NCBI GenBank assembly: GCA_050633265.1
Contig: JBOEGE010000002.1
Location: forward strand, 200,103 to 264,102
Direction of reading: 5' to 3'
Origin: JBLHZY01 sp050633265
GTDB lineage: Bacteria > Pseudomonadota > Alphaproteobacteria > Rhodobacterales > Rhodobacteraceae
Length of the DNA stretch: 64,000 nucleotides
Shown here: in pieces, positions 8,527 to 17,365 of the stretch
How the letters are laid out: the number at the start of each line of letters is the position of its first letter
How positions within the stretch are numbered: position 1 is the first letter of the stretch
The notes under the pieces: model-generated
Database searches by the model: none
What the model saw: only the letters and a program-made list of their open reading frames with translations
Told to the model about the DNA's origin: nothing
Made by a program: the position numbers and the translations under genes

Positions 8527-8614
8527 AGCTTTCAAGATAAGCGGCGCGCATTGAGCGAGAAATCACTGATGTTCAGCGCAAAGCACTGTTGATTCAATCT
8601 GTTAGCTTTGAGCG

Positions 8615-9211
8615 CTAAATATCAGTAAACATTCGAAAGTTTGTGATCGGTGTGGCGGCGCGTATCACCGATTGGCGTGCCTCAACCTGCCAGCCGTGGC
8701 GGGCGAAAAAACTGCGCGCAAGGTGGCTTGCCTCGGTGCTCATCTGCGAAAGCCCAAGGGATTTGGCCTCAAGGCGCGCGCTTTCATAAAGGCGATCCGC
8801 AAGGCCGCTGCCCATAAAGGCCGGCGAGATATAGAACAGATCAATAAACCCATCCGGCCCCAAAATCAAAAAGCCGATGGGCGCGCCCTGCGCGGTTGCG
8901 ATAAAGGCGGTGAGGGCTTCTAGGCGCTCTTCCCAGAGCTCTGGCATTTCGATTTCGGGCGCCCAGGCCGCGCGCTCTTGGGGCGAATAATGCGCCGCTG
9001 CGCCCTCATGCACCGCTGCATAAAAGGCAAGGTAGCAGCCCCGTGGATCAGGCGCGGGCGCACCGGGGCCATATCGGGCGATTTGCGGGGCTTGCGGGCG
9101 CCGGGCAAGCGCTTGGCGCAGCTTCTTGCCCGCACCGGCGCCAAGGCCCGCCGCCGCTTTTTCCCCACTAAGTGGCGTGCTCTGAGGCGCCTTTATCGGC
9201 CCGCGCGCCAT
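8615..9211 (-). CDS. GNAT-family N-acetyltransferase
   Basis: A 198-residue protein with a C-terminal GNAT acetyl-CoA-binding fold: AAHYSPQERAAWAP, APIGFLILGPDGFIDLFYIS and FMGSGLADRLYESARLEAKS, a degenerate Q/RxxGxG/A loop, then FFARHGWQVEARQSV. I chose the ATG at 9211, 4 bp past the end of the upstream SDR gene. The longer frame to 9301 would overlap that gene's conserved C-terminus. The first 60 residues (basic, Pro/Ala-rich) do not match the domain and may be linker-like. The substrate is unknown. It is probably co-transcribed with the SDR. Confidence 0.75.
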   Translation of the reverse strand: MARGPIKAPQSTPLSGEKAAAGLGAGAGKKLRQALARRPQAPQIARYGPGAPAPDPRGCYLAFYAAVHEGAAAHYSPQERAAWAPEIEMPELWEERLEALTAFIATAQGAPIGFLILGPDGFIDLFYISPAFMGSGLADRLYESARLEAKSLGLSQMSTEASHLARSFFARHGWQVEARQSVIRAATPITNFRMFTDI

Positions 9212-9215
9212 CGGA

Positions 9216-9980
9216 TCAAACGTGCCCGCCAGCGATTTCGATGTTCTGACCATTGACGCTTTGCGACCCATCGCCAACCAGCCAAAGCGCCGCTGCGGCA
9301 ATCTCTTCGGGGGCGATCAGCTTGCCATGGGCGTTTTCCGAAACCATCATCGCAAGCGCCTCTTCGGCGGTGACACCGGCGCGTTTGGTGATGCTTTCGA
9401 TGTTTTTGTCGATGATCGCTGTGGCAACAAAGCCGGGGCAGATCGAATTGAAGGTGATGCCGCGGCCCATGTAATCCTCGGCCAAAGAGCGGATCAAACC
9501 GATCACCGCATGTTTGGACGCAGAATAAGCCGCAGCCCCCTTTAGCCCGCGAATACCCGCAATGGAAGAGATGCCAATCACCCGGCCCCAATCCTCATGG
9601 CGCATCGAGCGCAGGCTTTCGCGGATGGTCAAAAACGCGCCGTCCAGATTGGTGCGCATGATCTTGTGCCAATCGTCCATGCTGCTTTTATGGATCGCGC
9701 GCCCCTCGGCGATCCCGGCATTGGCGATACAGATCGCAATCGGGCCGCGCGCCGCAACCGCCGCCGCCGTTCCATCAACAACAGAAACCTCATCCGCCAC
9801 ATCCATCACCAAAGGGTGCATGCGGGGATTGCCATCTGCGACCTCCTCAAGAACGCGCGCGCGCCGCCCGGTGATGGTCACCTCTGCGCCCGCCGCGGCG
9901 TAGGCCTGCGCAATGGCAAGCCCGATGCCTGTGCCGCCGCCGGTGACGATCGCGTGTTTGCCTGTCAGGTTCTGTGTCAT
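9216..9980 (-). CDS. SDR-family oxidoreductase (3-hydroxyacyl/3-hydroxybutyrate dehydrogenase-like)
   Basis: A 254-residue classical short-chain dehydrogenase. The cofactor motif is GGGTGIGLAIAQAYAAAG, with CIANAGIAEG as the NAG block, Ser in GISSIAGIRG and the catalytic YxxxK in AYSASKHAVIGL; PGFVATAI follows. The Arg residues after the first Rossmann strand (GRRARV) suggest NADP(H). It resembles acetoacetyl-CoA reductase or 3-hydroxybutyrate dehydrogenase types, but the substrate cannot be fixed. The GGGAGGG ribosome site precedes the ATG. The GNAT gene follows 4 bp downstream. The leader contains the hairpin at 9999-10023. Confidence 0.85.
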   Translation of the reverse strand: MTQNLTGKHAIVTGGGTGIGLAIAQAYAAAGAEVTITGRRARVLEEVADGNPRMHPLVMDVADEVSVVDGTAAAVAARGPIAICIANAGIAEGRAIHKSSMDDWHKIMRTNLDGAFLTIRESLRSMRHEDWGRVIGISSIAGIRGLKGAAAYSASKHAVIGLIRSLAEDYMGRGITFNSICPGFVATAIIDKNIESITKRAGVTAEEALAMMVSENAHGKLIAPEEIAAAALWLVGDGSQSVNGQNIEIAGGHV

Positions 9981-9998
9981 GGTATCCCTCCCAAATTC

Positions 9999-10023
9999 TT
10001 GCGCCTTGGCGCGTTTGGCGCAA
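9999..10023 (-). promoter_or_regulatory. Inverted repeat in the SDR leader
   Basis: TTGCGCC (9999-10005) and GGCGCAA (10017-10023) form a 7-bp inverted repeat with an 11-base spacer, about 20 bp upstream of the SDR start on the minus strand. It could be an RNA hairpin close to the ribosome site or an operator. Further upstream, GGGCGCTGG-T/A-TTTGGGA occurs twice as a direct repeat (10063-10079 and 10082-10098). Confidence 0.35.
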
Positions 10024-10223
10024 AGTGGCGCGGATGGCGCGGGCGTGCAAGGGCTTTGGATGGGGCGCTGGTTTTGGGAAAGGGCGCTGGATTTGGGATG
10101 AATGGGCGCGGGCGGCCAGGCTCAAGTCGGGGTCGAATCGCTTGGGCAAATTGGCGCCTCTGGCGGCCTTGTTTGCTGCACGCGCCTGCTTGCCTAGGCG
10201 TCAAGCGCGACCTATAAGGCGCT

Positions 10224-10703
10224 ATGAATTCACTTTCCCAAATGTCGCTTACTCAGAAACTCGATATGCCGCCCTTCTGGCTTACGGGATTTGCCGCTCT
10301 TGCCTATCTGATCGCGCAGTTCGATCCCTTTGCGACGGGCCTTTTGAGCATGGGATGGAAGCAATGGAGCGGGCTTGTTTTGCTGGGGCTCGGGGCGGTT
10401 TTGATGGTCTGGTCGATCCGCCATATGGGCCGCGCCAAGACAACCGTGATCCCGCACCTTAAGCCGCAACACCTTGTAACCGATGGGCCTTTTGGCTTTT
10501 CACGCAATCCGATTTATCTGGCCGATGCTTTGATGCTCACCGGATTTATTTTGCTGCTGGGAAGCTTGGTTGCGCTACCAGTGGTTGCAGGTTTCGTTGT
10601 CTTGATCGAAATTAGGTTTATTCGCGCAGAAGAGGCGCGGCTTGTTGAAGGGTTCGCGGCGCAATACGCCGATTGGAGCGCCAAAACCCGCCGCTGGCTT
10701 TAG
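10224..10703 (+). CDS. ICMT/PEMT-type membrane methyltransferase family protein
   Basis: A 159-residue integral membrane protein of the isoprenylcysteine carboxyl methyltransferase / phospholipid methyltransferase superfamily. Membrane segments lie near residues 17-33, 45-62 and 105-135. The C-terminal SAM-binding signature is recognisable as LVTDGPFGFSRNPIYLADAL, followed by the paired acidic residues in RFIRAEEARLVEGFAAQYADW. Bacterial members often methylate unknown small molecules, so the substrate is open. ATAAGG precedes the ATG. It is divergent from the SDR and upstream of pntAB. Confidence 0.8.
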   Translation: MNSLSQMSLTQKLDMPPFWLTGFAALAYLIAQFDPFATGLLSMGWKQWSGLVLLGLGAVLMVWSIRHMGRAKTTVIPHLKPQHLVTDGPFGFSRNPIYLADALMLTGFILLLGSLVALPVVAGFVVLIEIRFIRAEEARLVEGFAAQYADWSAKTRRWL

Positions 10704-10766
10704 GCGAAAGCCGCGCGCGCAAAGACTGGGGCATCACTCTAGATGTGTCAGATAGATTGAATTGGT

Positions 10767-10785
10767 TGCGCAACATTGTTGCGCA
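10767..10785. promoter_or_regulatory. Perfect 19-bp palindrome upstream of pntAB
   Basis: TGCGCAACA-T-TGTTGCGCA is a perfect inverted repeat with 9-bp arms, about 92 bp before the pntA start. Its core, GCGCAA-N5-TTGCGC (10768-10784), recurs upstream of nuoA at 31553-31569 with the same arms and spacing, so it is probably an operator of a shared regulator. Promoter boxes around it are weak (TTGCGC 10766-10771 with GATACG 16 bp on). Confidence 0.55.
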
Positions 10786-10876
10786 GTGATACGAGGGCCG
10801 CGATGTTATATGTCGCTGGCATGAATGAGAGGCGCAAACGCAGGTTTGGGCCGGACATGGGGAAGAGGAAGATCAC

Positions 10877-12451
10877 GTGAAAATCGGGGCACCGAAAGAG
10901 ACTTTTGAAGGCGAGGCCCGTGTGGCCATGACGCCTGACAGCGCCGCTCAGCTTCAAAAGCTGGGTTTTGACTGTGTAATCGAAACAGGCGCAGGCGCGC
11001 TCGCTGGCTTCTCGGATGCCAGCTATAAAGCCGCTGGCGTTGAAGTGGTAAAAACGGCCGCAGCGCTGTTTAAGGCGGCGGATATCGTTGCCAAAGTGCG
11101 CGCGCCAAGTGATACGGAAGCCAAACGTTTGACCAAGGGCCAGACGTTGATTTCCTTCTTCAACCCCGCCGCAAACGCGCCCCTGATGGAGCTTTGCTCG
11201 TCTAAAGGCGCCAATGTGATCGCGATGGACATGGTGCCGCGCATCAGCCGCGCCCAGAAGATGGATGCGCTTTCCTCGATGGCCAATATCGCGGGCTACC
11301 GCGCGGTTATTGAAGCTGGCAACAACTTTGGCCGCTTCTTTACCGGCCAGATCACAGCCGCAGGCAAAGTGCCCCCGGCGAAAGTTCTGGTTGTCGGGGC
11401 TGGCGTTGCTGGCCTGGCCGCGATCGGCACCGCGACAAGCCTTGGCGCGATCACTTACGCGTTTGATGTACGCCCCGAAGTGGCGGAACAAGTCGAATCC
11501 ATGGGCGCCGAATTTGTCTTCCTCGATTTTGAAGAAGAGCAGCAGGATGGCGCTGCAACAGGCGGTTATGCTTCTGTATCCTCCCCTGAGTTCCGCGAGG
11601 CCCAATTGGCCAAGTTCCGCGAGCTCGCGCCTGAGGTTGATATCGTGATCACCACAGCGCTGATCCCGAACCGCGAAGCGCCTGAGCTTTGGACCGAAGA
11701 CATGGTCAAAGCAATGAAGCCCGGCTCTGTGATCGTTGATCTGGCGGCGGAAAAAGGCGGCAACTGTAAGCTGACCGTGATGGACGAGAAGATCGTTACA
11801 GACAATGGCGTAACAATCATTGGCTACACCGATTTCCCAAGCCGTATGGCCGCGCAAGCCTCAACCCTTTATGCGACCAACATCCGCCATATGATGGCTG
11901 ATCTGACCCCCGAAAAAGACGGCCAGATCAATCACAATATGGAAGATGATGTGATCCGCGGCGCGACCGTAACCTATGACAGCGCCATCACATTCCCGCC
12001 GCCCCCGCCCAAGGTGGCCGCGATTGCAGCTGCAAAACCCAAAGAAAAAGCGCCAGAGCTGACGGCCGAAGAAAAACGCGCCGCAGAAGACGCCGCTTTC
12101 AAGAAAGAAACCAAAACCCAAGTGACCCTCTTGGTTGCCGGGGCGGTTTTGTTGCTTGGTGTGGGGCTTATTGCGCCTGCCAGCTTCATGCAGCACTTCA
12201 TCGTGTTTGTTCTATCGGTCTTTATCGGTTTTCAGGTCATTTGGAACGTGTCGCATTCGCTGCACACGCCGCTTATGGCCGTGACCAATGCGATTTCTTC
12301 GATCATCATTCTTGGTGCTTTGATGCAGATCGGATCGGGCAGCTGGCTCGTTGTTGTTCTGGCGGGGCTCTCCGTCTTTATGGCGGGCATCAATATCTTT
12401 GGCGGTTTTCTCGTCACGCGGCGCATGCTCGCCATGTTCCAGAAATCGTAA
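10877..12451 (+). CDS. pntA: NAD(P) transhydrogenase subunit alpha
   Basis: The NAD(H)-binding subunit of the proton-translocating transhydrogenase, which makes NADPH from NADH using the proton gradient. The 524-residue single chain combines domain I (MKIGAPKETFEGEARVAMTP; Rossmann loop VLVVGAGVAGLAAIGTATSL; RQD-loop region) with the membrane part after about residue 415, comprising roughly four helices (LLVAGAVLLLGVGLIAP, HFIVFVLSVFIGFQVIW and two more). The start is GTG, supported by GAGGAAG upstream. This is the undivided alpha subunit, not the split PntAA/PntAB form. pntB follows after 15 bp. The palindrome at 10767-10785 probably controls the operon. Confidence 0.96.
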   Translation: MKIGAPKETFEGEARVAMTPDSAAQLQKLGFDCVIETGAGALAGFSDASYKAAGVEVVKTAAALFKAADIVAKVRAPSDTEAKRLTKGQTLISFFNPAANAPLMELCSSKGANVIAMDMVPRISRAQKMDALSSMANIAGYRAVIEAGNNFGRFFTGQITAAGKVPPAKVLVVGAGVAGLAAIGTATSLGAITYAFDVRPEVAEQVESMGAEFVFLDFEEEQQDGAATGGYASVSSPEFREAQLAKFRELAPEVDIVITTALIPNREAPELWTEDMVKAMKPGSVIVDLAAEKGGNCKLTVMDEKIVTDNGVTIIGYTDFPSRMAAQASTLYATNIRHMMADLTPEKDGQINHNMEDDVIRGATVTYDSAITFPPPPPKVAAIAAAKPKEKAPELTAEEKRAAEDAAFKKETKTQVTLLVAGAVLLLGVGLIAPASFMQHFIVFVLSVFIGFQVIWNVSHSLHTPLMAVTNAISSIIILGALMQIGSGSWLVVVLAGLSVFMAGINIFGGFLVTRRMLAMFQKS

Positions 12452-12466
12452 GGCGGGAGACATAAA

Positions 12467-13900
12467 ATGGACTTTGGTTTCACAACGGCGGCTTATGTGG
12501 TCGCAGCAGTTCTCTTTATCCTGTCGCTCGGCGGTCTGTCGGGGCAGGAAAGCGCAAAACGCGCAGTGTGGTACGGAATTGCCGGTATGGCGCTTGCCGT
12601 GGTCGCAACGCTGTTTGGCCCCGGTGCCGGGCTTTGGCTTTTGTCGCTGGTGCTGATCGGCGGTGGCGGTCTGATCGGTTGGTATGTGGCAAAGAAGGTC
12701 GAGATGACCGAAATGCCGCAACTGGTTGCCGCGATGCACTCGCTTGTTGGTCTTGCGGCGGTTTTTGTTGGCTTTAACGCCCATTTGGTGATGGGGAACG
12801 TGGCCGGCCTTGATGCGCATAGCACTAAGGACCTTGGCACTTTTGCGGCTCTGGTGGCTCATAAATCACCGGTCGAGTTGAACATCCTTAAGGTCGAGCT
12901 GTTTCTCGGCATCTTTATTGGGGCGATCACCTTTACCGGCTCAGTCGTGGCCTTTGGCAAACTTGCAGGCAAACTGACCTCCAACGCAAAGAAACTTCCC
13001 GGCGGGCATATGCTCAATGCATCGGCGGCCGCGATTTCGCTGATCTGTCTGATTTGGTATTTCAACACAGGCGGGATTGCACCGCTTGCTTTGATGACAT
13101 TGATGGCGCTGTTCATTGGCTATCATTTGATCATGGGCATCGGCGGCGCGGATATGCCTGTTGTTGTGTCGATGCTCAATTCCTATTCGGGTTGGGCAGC
13201 GGCGGCGATCGGCTTTTCGCTCTCCAATGATCTGTTGATCGTGGTGGGCGCGCTTGTGGGCTCTTCCGGGGCGATCCTGAGCTACATCATGTGTAAGGCG
13301 ATGAATCGCTCGTTTGTCTCGGTGATCCTTGGCGGCTTTGGCGGCACATCCGGCCCGCAGATGGAAGTTGAGGGCGAGCAGATCGCGATTGATGCAGATG
13401 GTGTGGCCACGGCCTTGAACGAGGCGGATAGTGTTGTGATTGTGCCGGGCTATGGCATGGCTGTGGCACAAGCGCAGCAATCTGTCTCTGAGCTGACCCG
13501 CAAATTGCGCACAGCTGGCAAAGAGGTGCGTTTCGCGATCCACCCGGTTGCAGGGCGTTTGCCCGGCCACATGAATGTGCTCTTGGCCGAAGCCAAAGTG
13601 CCTTATGATATCGTGTTGGAAATGGATGAAATCAACGATGATTTCCCAGACACAGACGTTGTGATTGTGATCGGTTCAAACGACATCGTGAACCCGGCCG
13701 CGCAAGAAGATCCCAACTCGCCCATCGCTGGGATGCCTGTTTTGGAAGTCTGGAAAGCCAAGCAGGTTTTCGTTTCCAAACGTGGCCAAGGCACGGGCTA
13801 TTCCGGCATCGAGAACCCGCTGTTCTATAAAGAAAACACGCGGATGTTCTATGGCGATGCGAAGGCTTCTGTGGATAGCCTTCTGCCCAAGATCGACTAG
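12467..13900 (+). CDS. pntB: NAD(P) transhydrogenase subunit beta
   Basis: The 477-residue partner of PntA. The N-terminal 260 residues are a bundle of about eight or nine membrane helices (proton channel), with the conserved GGADMPVVVSMLNSYSGWAA. The C-terminal NADP(H)-binding domain III has VVIVPGYGMAVAQAQQ, HPVAGRLPGHMNVLLAEA and DTDVVIVIGSNDIVNPAA. GGCGGGAGA supplies the ribosome site. It is followed by a rho-independent terminator, so pntAB is a two-gene transcript. Confidence 0.97.
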   Translation: MDFGFTTAAYVVAAVLFILSLGGLSGQESAKRAVWYGIAGMALAVVATLFGPGAGLWLLSLVLIGGGGLIGWYVAKKVEMTEMPQLVAAMHSLVGLAAVFVGFNAHLVMGNVAGLDAHSTKDLGTFAALVAHKSPVELNILKVELFLGIFIGAITFTGSVVAFGKLAGKLTSNAKKLPGGHMLNASAAAISLICLIWYFNTGGIAPLALMTLMALFIGYHLIMGIGGADMPVVVSMLNSYSGWAAAAIGFSLSNDLLIVVGALVGSSGAILSYIMCKAMNRSFVSVILGGFGGTSGPQMEVEGEQIAIDADGVATALNEADSVVIVPGYGMAVAQAQQSVSELTRKLRTAGKEVRFAIHPVAGRLPGHMNVLLAEAKVPYDIVLEMDEINDDFPDTDVVIVIGSNDIVNPAAQEDPNSPIAGMPVLEVWKAKQVFVSKRGQGTGYSGIENPLFYKENTRMFYGDAKASVDSLLPKID

Positions 13901-13922
13901 GCGCGACGGATATGAAGTGAAA

Positions 13923-13957
13923 GGCGGCCCTGCGGATTTGCGGGGCCGTTTTTCTTT
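13923..13957 (+). terminator. Rho-independent terminator after pntAB
   Basis: GGCCCTGC and GCGGGGCC pair (with one G-U) around a short GGATTT loop and are followed by GTTTTTC, all 22 bp after the pntB stop. Confidence 0.8.
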
Positions 13958-13982
13958 GAGCGCTGCGTTTTTGGCAGGGCTT

Positions 13983-14010
13983 GGATTTGAGTATTTTTGC
14001 CAAGAAAAAG
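13983..14010 (+). repeat. AT-rich intergenic element (GAGTATTTTTGCCAAGA type)
   Basis: GGATTTGAGTATTTTTGCCA continuing into AGAAAAAG is, from memory, a very common intergenic segment in Rhodobacterales, usually just behind a gene's terminator as here. It shares the GAG-A/T-rich-TTTGC layout with the reverse complement of 5440-5455 (GAGGATATTTG). Its function is unknown. Confidence 0.45.
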
Positions 14011-14119
14011 TTAGCGGTGGGATTGGTTGTTTTGGGGGCTTGTACCTGTGCAAACGGCTTGACCTCTTGGCGTGCGCCCAGCAGGGTGGCGCGAAATTAC
14101 ACCCAATCCGGAGCGCCCC

Positions 14120-15280
14120 ATGGCAGATGTTTTGAGCCCGCGCGAGATCCTATCCAAGCTCGTTTCTTTTCCCACCATCAGCAGTGAGAGCAACCTGCCG
14201 CTTCTGGATTGGGTTGAGGGCTATTTGGCGGGTTTTGGGATTTCGGGCGTGCGGATTTATTCCCCCGAGGGCGACAAGGCGAATTTCTATGCCCATATCG
14301 GGCCGGATGTTGCAGGGGGTGTTGTGCTCTCTGGGCATACGGATGTTGTGCCGGTTGAGGGGCAGGATTGGCGCAGCGATCCGTTTGAATTGGTAGAGCG
14401 GGGTGGGCGGCTTTATGGGCGCGGCACTTGCGATATGAAGGGCTTTGATGCGCTGGCGATTTGGGCCGCTGTTGAGGCGGCGCGGCGCGGGGTTCGCACG
14501 CCTTTGCAATTGGCGCTGAGCTATGATGAAGAGGTCGGCTGCACCGGCTGTGTGAGCATGGTTGAAGCGATGGCCCAGAGCTTGCCGCGCGCCTCTGCCG
14601 TGATCGTAGGCGAGCCAACGAATATGGCTGTGGTGAGCGGGCATAAGGGCAGCGCGGGCATTGAGATTGCGGTGAAAGGCTATGAGGTGCATTCCTCTTT
14701 GATGCACGCCGGCGTTAGTGCGGTGATGGAAGCGGCGAAGATTATCGACTGGGCGAATGGGGAGAACGCGCGGCTTTGGGCGGCCGAGCCAAGCGGGATG
14801 GCGGCGATGTTTGAGCCGCCTTTCACCACGATCCATGTGGGCATGATTTCGGGCGGCACGGCGCATAATATCACCGCCGGTGATTGCCAGTTTGAGATCG
14901 GGTTTCGTGTTGTTCCGGGCGAGGATCTGGAGGATTGGCGCGCGGCCCTTGAGAGCAAGCTGCGCGCAGTCGAGGCGCAGATGCAGGCGATCCAGCCAAG
15001 CTGCACGATCACCATGACGCCTGATTTCTACGTCCCGCCCTTGCTGCCAGAACCCGCCAGCAAGGCCGAGATTTTGGGGCGCGCTTTGACCGGTGATAAT
15101 GCGTCACGCTTTGTCAGCTATGGCACGGAAGCGGGGCATTTTCAGCGACAGGGTTATTCGGCCATCGTTTGCGGCCCGGGCGACATTGCCCAAGCGCATC
15201 AGGCCAACGAATATCTGGAGGTGAGCCAGCTAGAGGCAGGCGCGGCCTTTATGGAGCGTTTGCTGGCGCATCTGGCGTAA
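14120..15280 (+). CDS. argE: Acetylornithine deacetylase
   Basis: M20-family zinc amidohydrolase that releases acetate from N-acetylornithine in arginine synthesis. Metal ligands are in VVLSGHTDVVPVEGQDW, GRGTCDMKGFD, the catalytic Glu pair in YDEEVGCTG, and GEPTNM. The C-terminal His is in SYGTEAGHFQ. I chose the ATG at 14120 with GGAG at 14110-14113; the frame open to 14072 adds residues outside the family. The protein is 386 residues, near the usual 380-390. Related succinyl-diaminopimelate desuccinylases are the main alternative, but the sequence blocks fit ArgE better. It is monocistronic or followed by the DUF1304 gene after 90 bp. Confidence 0.9.
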   Translation: MADVLSPREILSKLVSFPTISSESNLPLLDWVEGYLAGFGISGVRIYSPEGDKANFYAHIGPDVAGGVVLSGHTDVVPVEGQDWRSDPFELVERGGRLYGRGTCDMKGFDALAIWAAVEAARRGVRTPLQLALSYDEEVGCTGCVSMVEAMAQSLPRASAVIVGEPTNMAVVSGHKGSAGIEIAVKGYEVHSSLMHAGVSAVMEAAKIIDWANGENARLWAAEPSGMAAMFEPPFTTIHVGMISGGTAHNITAGDCQFEIGFRVVPGEDLEDWRAALESKLRAVEAQMQAIQPSCTITMTPDFYVPPLLPEPASKAEILGRALTGDNASRFVSYGTEAGHFQRQGYSAIVCGPGDIAQAHQANEYLEVSQLEAGAAFMERLLAHLA

Positions 15281-15370
15281 GGGGCGGGGCGATAGGCCTT
15301 GCACGGATCAAACACGCCCGCTTAACTGCTTTGATTGGGCAAAACGCCCTGCGTTACATGAGGAAACATC

Positions 15371-15715
15371 ATGCTTACCACGCTTCTCGTCCTGCTTGTC
15401 GCAGCGCTCCATGCCTATTTCGCTCTGCTTGAAATGGTGCTTTGGGAAAAGCCGCGCACGCTAAAAATCTTTGGAAATACCGCGGAATTTGCTGCCCAAA
15501 GCAAGGTACTGGCGGCCAATCAGGGGCTTTATAATGGCTTTCTCTGCGCCGGATTGCTCTGGGGGCTGATCGCAAGCAATCAATCCTTCTTGGTCTTCTT
15601 TTTGCTCTTTGTTGTGGTTGCAGGGATTTACGGCGGGCTCACAGCCTCGCGCAAAATCATCTTTTTCCAAGCGGTTCCGGGCGCGGCGGCATTGCTTGCG
15701 GTTCTGTTCGCTTAA
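15371..15715 (+). CDS. DUF1304 family membrane protein
   Basis: A 114-residue protein with about four membrane helices (residues 1-20, 50-68, 72-91 and 95-114). It has the typical DUF1304 opening of a short helix, an amphipathic ALHAYFALLEMVLW, then the acidic/aromatic loop TAEFAAQSKVLAANQGLYNG. GAGGA precedes the ATG. No function is known for the family. It is convergent with moaA, 42 bp apart. Confidence 0.85.
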   Translation: MLTTLLVLLVAALHAYFALLEMVLWEKPRTLKIFGNTAEFAAQSKVLAANQGLYNGFLCAGLLWGLIASNQSFLVFFLLFVVVAGIYGGLTASRKIIFFQAVPGAAALLAVLFA

Positions 15716-15757
15716 ACGCAAAGAGGCCAGGGCGGGCCGCCATTATTTGCGCGCGGA

Positions 15758-16768
15758 TCAGCCGCCCGTATGGCTCATATGGCGGCTGACCTGGCCATCA
15801 ACCCTCTGGCGCGAATAATCGAAATCATGGCCCTTGGGCTTGCCATCAATCGCGCTGCGAATGGCGGAAATGAGCGGCGCATCATCCGCCGGGTGATCAC
15901 GCAACGGCGCGCGCAGATCGGCCTGATCCTCTTGGCCCAAACACATGTAAAGCTCGCCCGTGCAGGTCATCCGAACCCGGTTGCAGGATTCGCAGAAATT
16001 ATGCGTCAGCGGCGTGATAAAGCCGATCTTCTGGCCCGTTTCTTCAAGCCGAACATAGCGCGCAGGGCCGCCGGAATTCTCATCTAAATCAGTGAGTTGA
16101 TAGTGTTTGGCATAGTCCTCACGAAGCTCAGAAAGCGCCCAATACTGGCCGATCCGATCCTCATTGCCAAGATCGCCCATCGGCATCACTTCGATCCAGG
16201 TCAGATCCATATCGCGCTCAGCGCACCACGCAGTGATGCTCAGCAGCTCAGCCTCGTTAAAGCCGCGCAAGGCCACCGCATTGATCTTTACCCGCAGCCC
16301 CGCCTTTTGCGCCGCATCAATCCCGCGCAAGACCTGCGCAAGGCGGCCCCAACGGGTCACGCGGGCAAATTTTTCCGCATCCAACGTATCAAGCGAAACA
16401 TTAACCCGGCGCACACCTGCCGCATAAAGATCGGCGGCATATTTTTCGAGCTGCGAGCCGTTGGTTGTCAGCGTGAGTTCGCGCAAAGCGCCGCTTTCAA
16501 GATGGCGGGTCATACTGTCAAAAAACGTCATGATGCCCTTGCGCACAAGCGGCTCGCCGCCGGTAATGCGCAGCTTTTCAACCCCAAGCCCGATAAAGGC
16601 CGAACACATCCGATCCAGCTCTTCCAAGCTAAGCAGCTCTTTTTTCGGCAGAAATGTCATGTTTTCAGACATGCAATAGACGCAACGAAAATCGCAGCGG
16701 TCCGTAACCGAGACGCGCAGATAGGTGATCGCGCGGGCAAATGGATCAATGAGGCGAGGTGCATTCAT
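15758..16768 (-). CDS. moaA: GTP 3',8-cyclase (molybdenum cofactor biosynthesis)
   Basis: Radical SAM enzyme that starts molybdopterin synthesis from GTP. The N-terminal 4Fe-4S site CDFRCVYCM has CxxxCxxC spacing, and the C-terminal cluster site lies in NFCESCNRVRMTCTGELYMC. The protein ends in GG, the family's activating di-glycine. At 336 residues it is of normal length. No other moa genes are close. The product serves molybdoenzymes such as the IorAB enzyme encoded at 5514-8228. It is divergent from the lipoprotein gene at 16853 with an 84-bp intergenic region. Confidence 0.97.
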   Translation of the reverse strand: MNAPRLIDPFARAITYLRVSVTDRCDFRCVYCMSENMTFLPKKELLSLEELDRMCSAFIGLGVEKLRITGGEPLVRKGIMTFFDSMTRHLESGALRELTLTTNGSQLEKYAADLYAAGVRRVNVSLDTLDAEKFARVTRWGRLAQVLRGIDAAQKAGLRVKINAVALRGFNEAELLSITAWCAERDMDLTWIEVMPMGDLGNEDRIGQYWALSELREDYAKHYQLTDLDENSGGPARYVRLEETGQKIGFITPLTHNFCESCNRVRMTCTGELYMCLGQEDQADLRAPLRDHPADDAPLISAIRSAIDGKPKGHDFDYSRQRVDGQVSRHMSHTGG

Positions 16769-16852
16769 GGGGCGAGCCTAGGCCTTGGGCAAACCCGCCG
16801 CAAGGGGCCAGTTGGCATTGCACAGGGCATTCTTTGGTCGTATCTTTGGGGG

Positions 16853-17359
16853 ATGAAAAACCTGTTTGTACCCGTTGTTTTGCCAATTTTTTTGAGCGTC
16901 GCTTTAAGCGGCTGCGCCCAGCTTGGGATTGCGCCCAAAGCGGCAGAAATCCCAGCGACGGATCCCGCTTTGGCGGCTGAAATTCCCGCTGTGATCAAGC
17001 CCGCACCGCGCCCACCGGCGGCCGCGCGCACGGTTGAACAGTTTGATACCACCAGCGCCGAGGATCGCGCCGCCGCCGTGGCCATCGCCGAAAAGCCAAC
17101 CCCAAAAGAAGCGCTGCTGGGCAAGACGATCGCCTCGCTTGGCAATCCAGCGGACCCGGGTTTTTGGCTGGAAACTCCGCTGGTTAGCGCAGTTGCACAA
17201 GGCCGGGTTGAATATCCCGGATCGGGCAAATCGGTCGCGGTTGAGCTCAAACCAATTGCGGGCGAGGCAGGGGCAGGGAGCCGGCTTTCTTTGCCCGCGA
17301 TGCGCTTGCTAGAGGCGCCGCTGACAGGGCTGCCGGAAATCCTCGTCTATAAAAACTAA
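16853..17359 (+). CDS. Predicted lipoprotein, unknown function
   Basis: A 168-residue protein with a lipoprotein signal: MKNLFVPVVLPIFLSVALSG followed by Cys (lipobox LSGC, Cys near 21). The mature part is Ala/Pro-rich to about residue 90, then has GNPADPGFWLETPLV and KSVAVELKPI, which look like a small beta domain. The frame is open far upstream to 16097, but that stretch is antisense to moaA; the ATG at 16853 with a GGGG-rich site and the signal peptide fix the start. Homologues in Rhodobacteraceae are, from memory, sometimes annotated as D-galactarate dehydratase, which the sequence does not support. Confidence 0.75.
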   Translation: MKNLFVPVVLPIFLSVALSGCAQLGIAPKAAEIPATDPALAAEIPAVIKPAPRPPAAARTVEQFDTTSAEDRAAAVAIAEKPTPKEALLGKTIASLGNPADPGFWLETPLVSAVAQGRVEYPGSGKSVAVELKPIAGEAGAGSRLSLPAMRLLEAPLTGLPEILVYKN

Positions 17360-17365
17360 GCCGCT

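Noticed and set aside
10748..11857. 369-codon minus-strand frame over pntA
   Set aside because: Shadow of pntA, whose Rossmann and membrane motifs are unmistakable.
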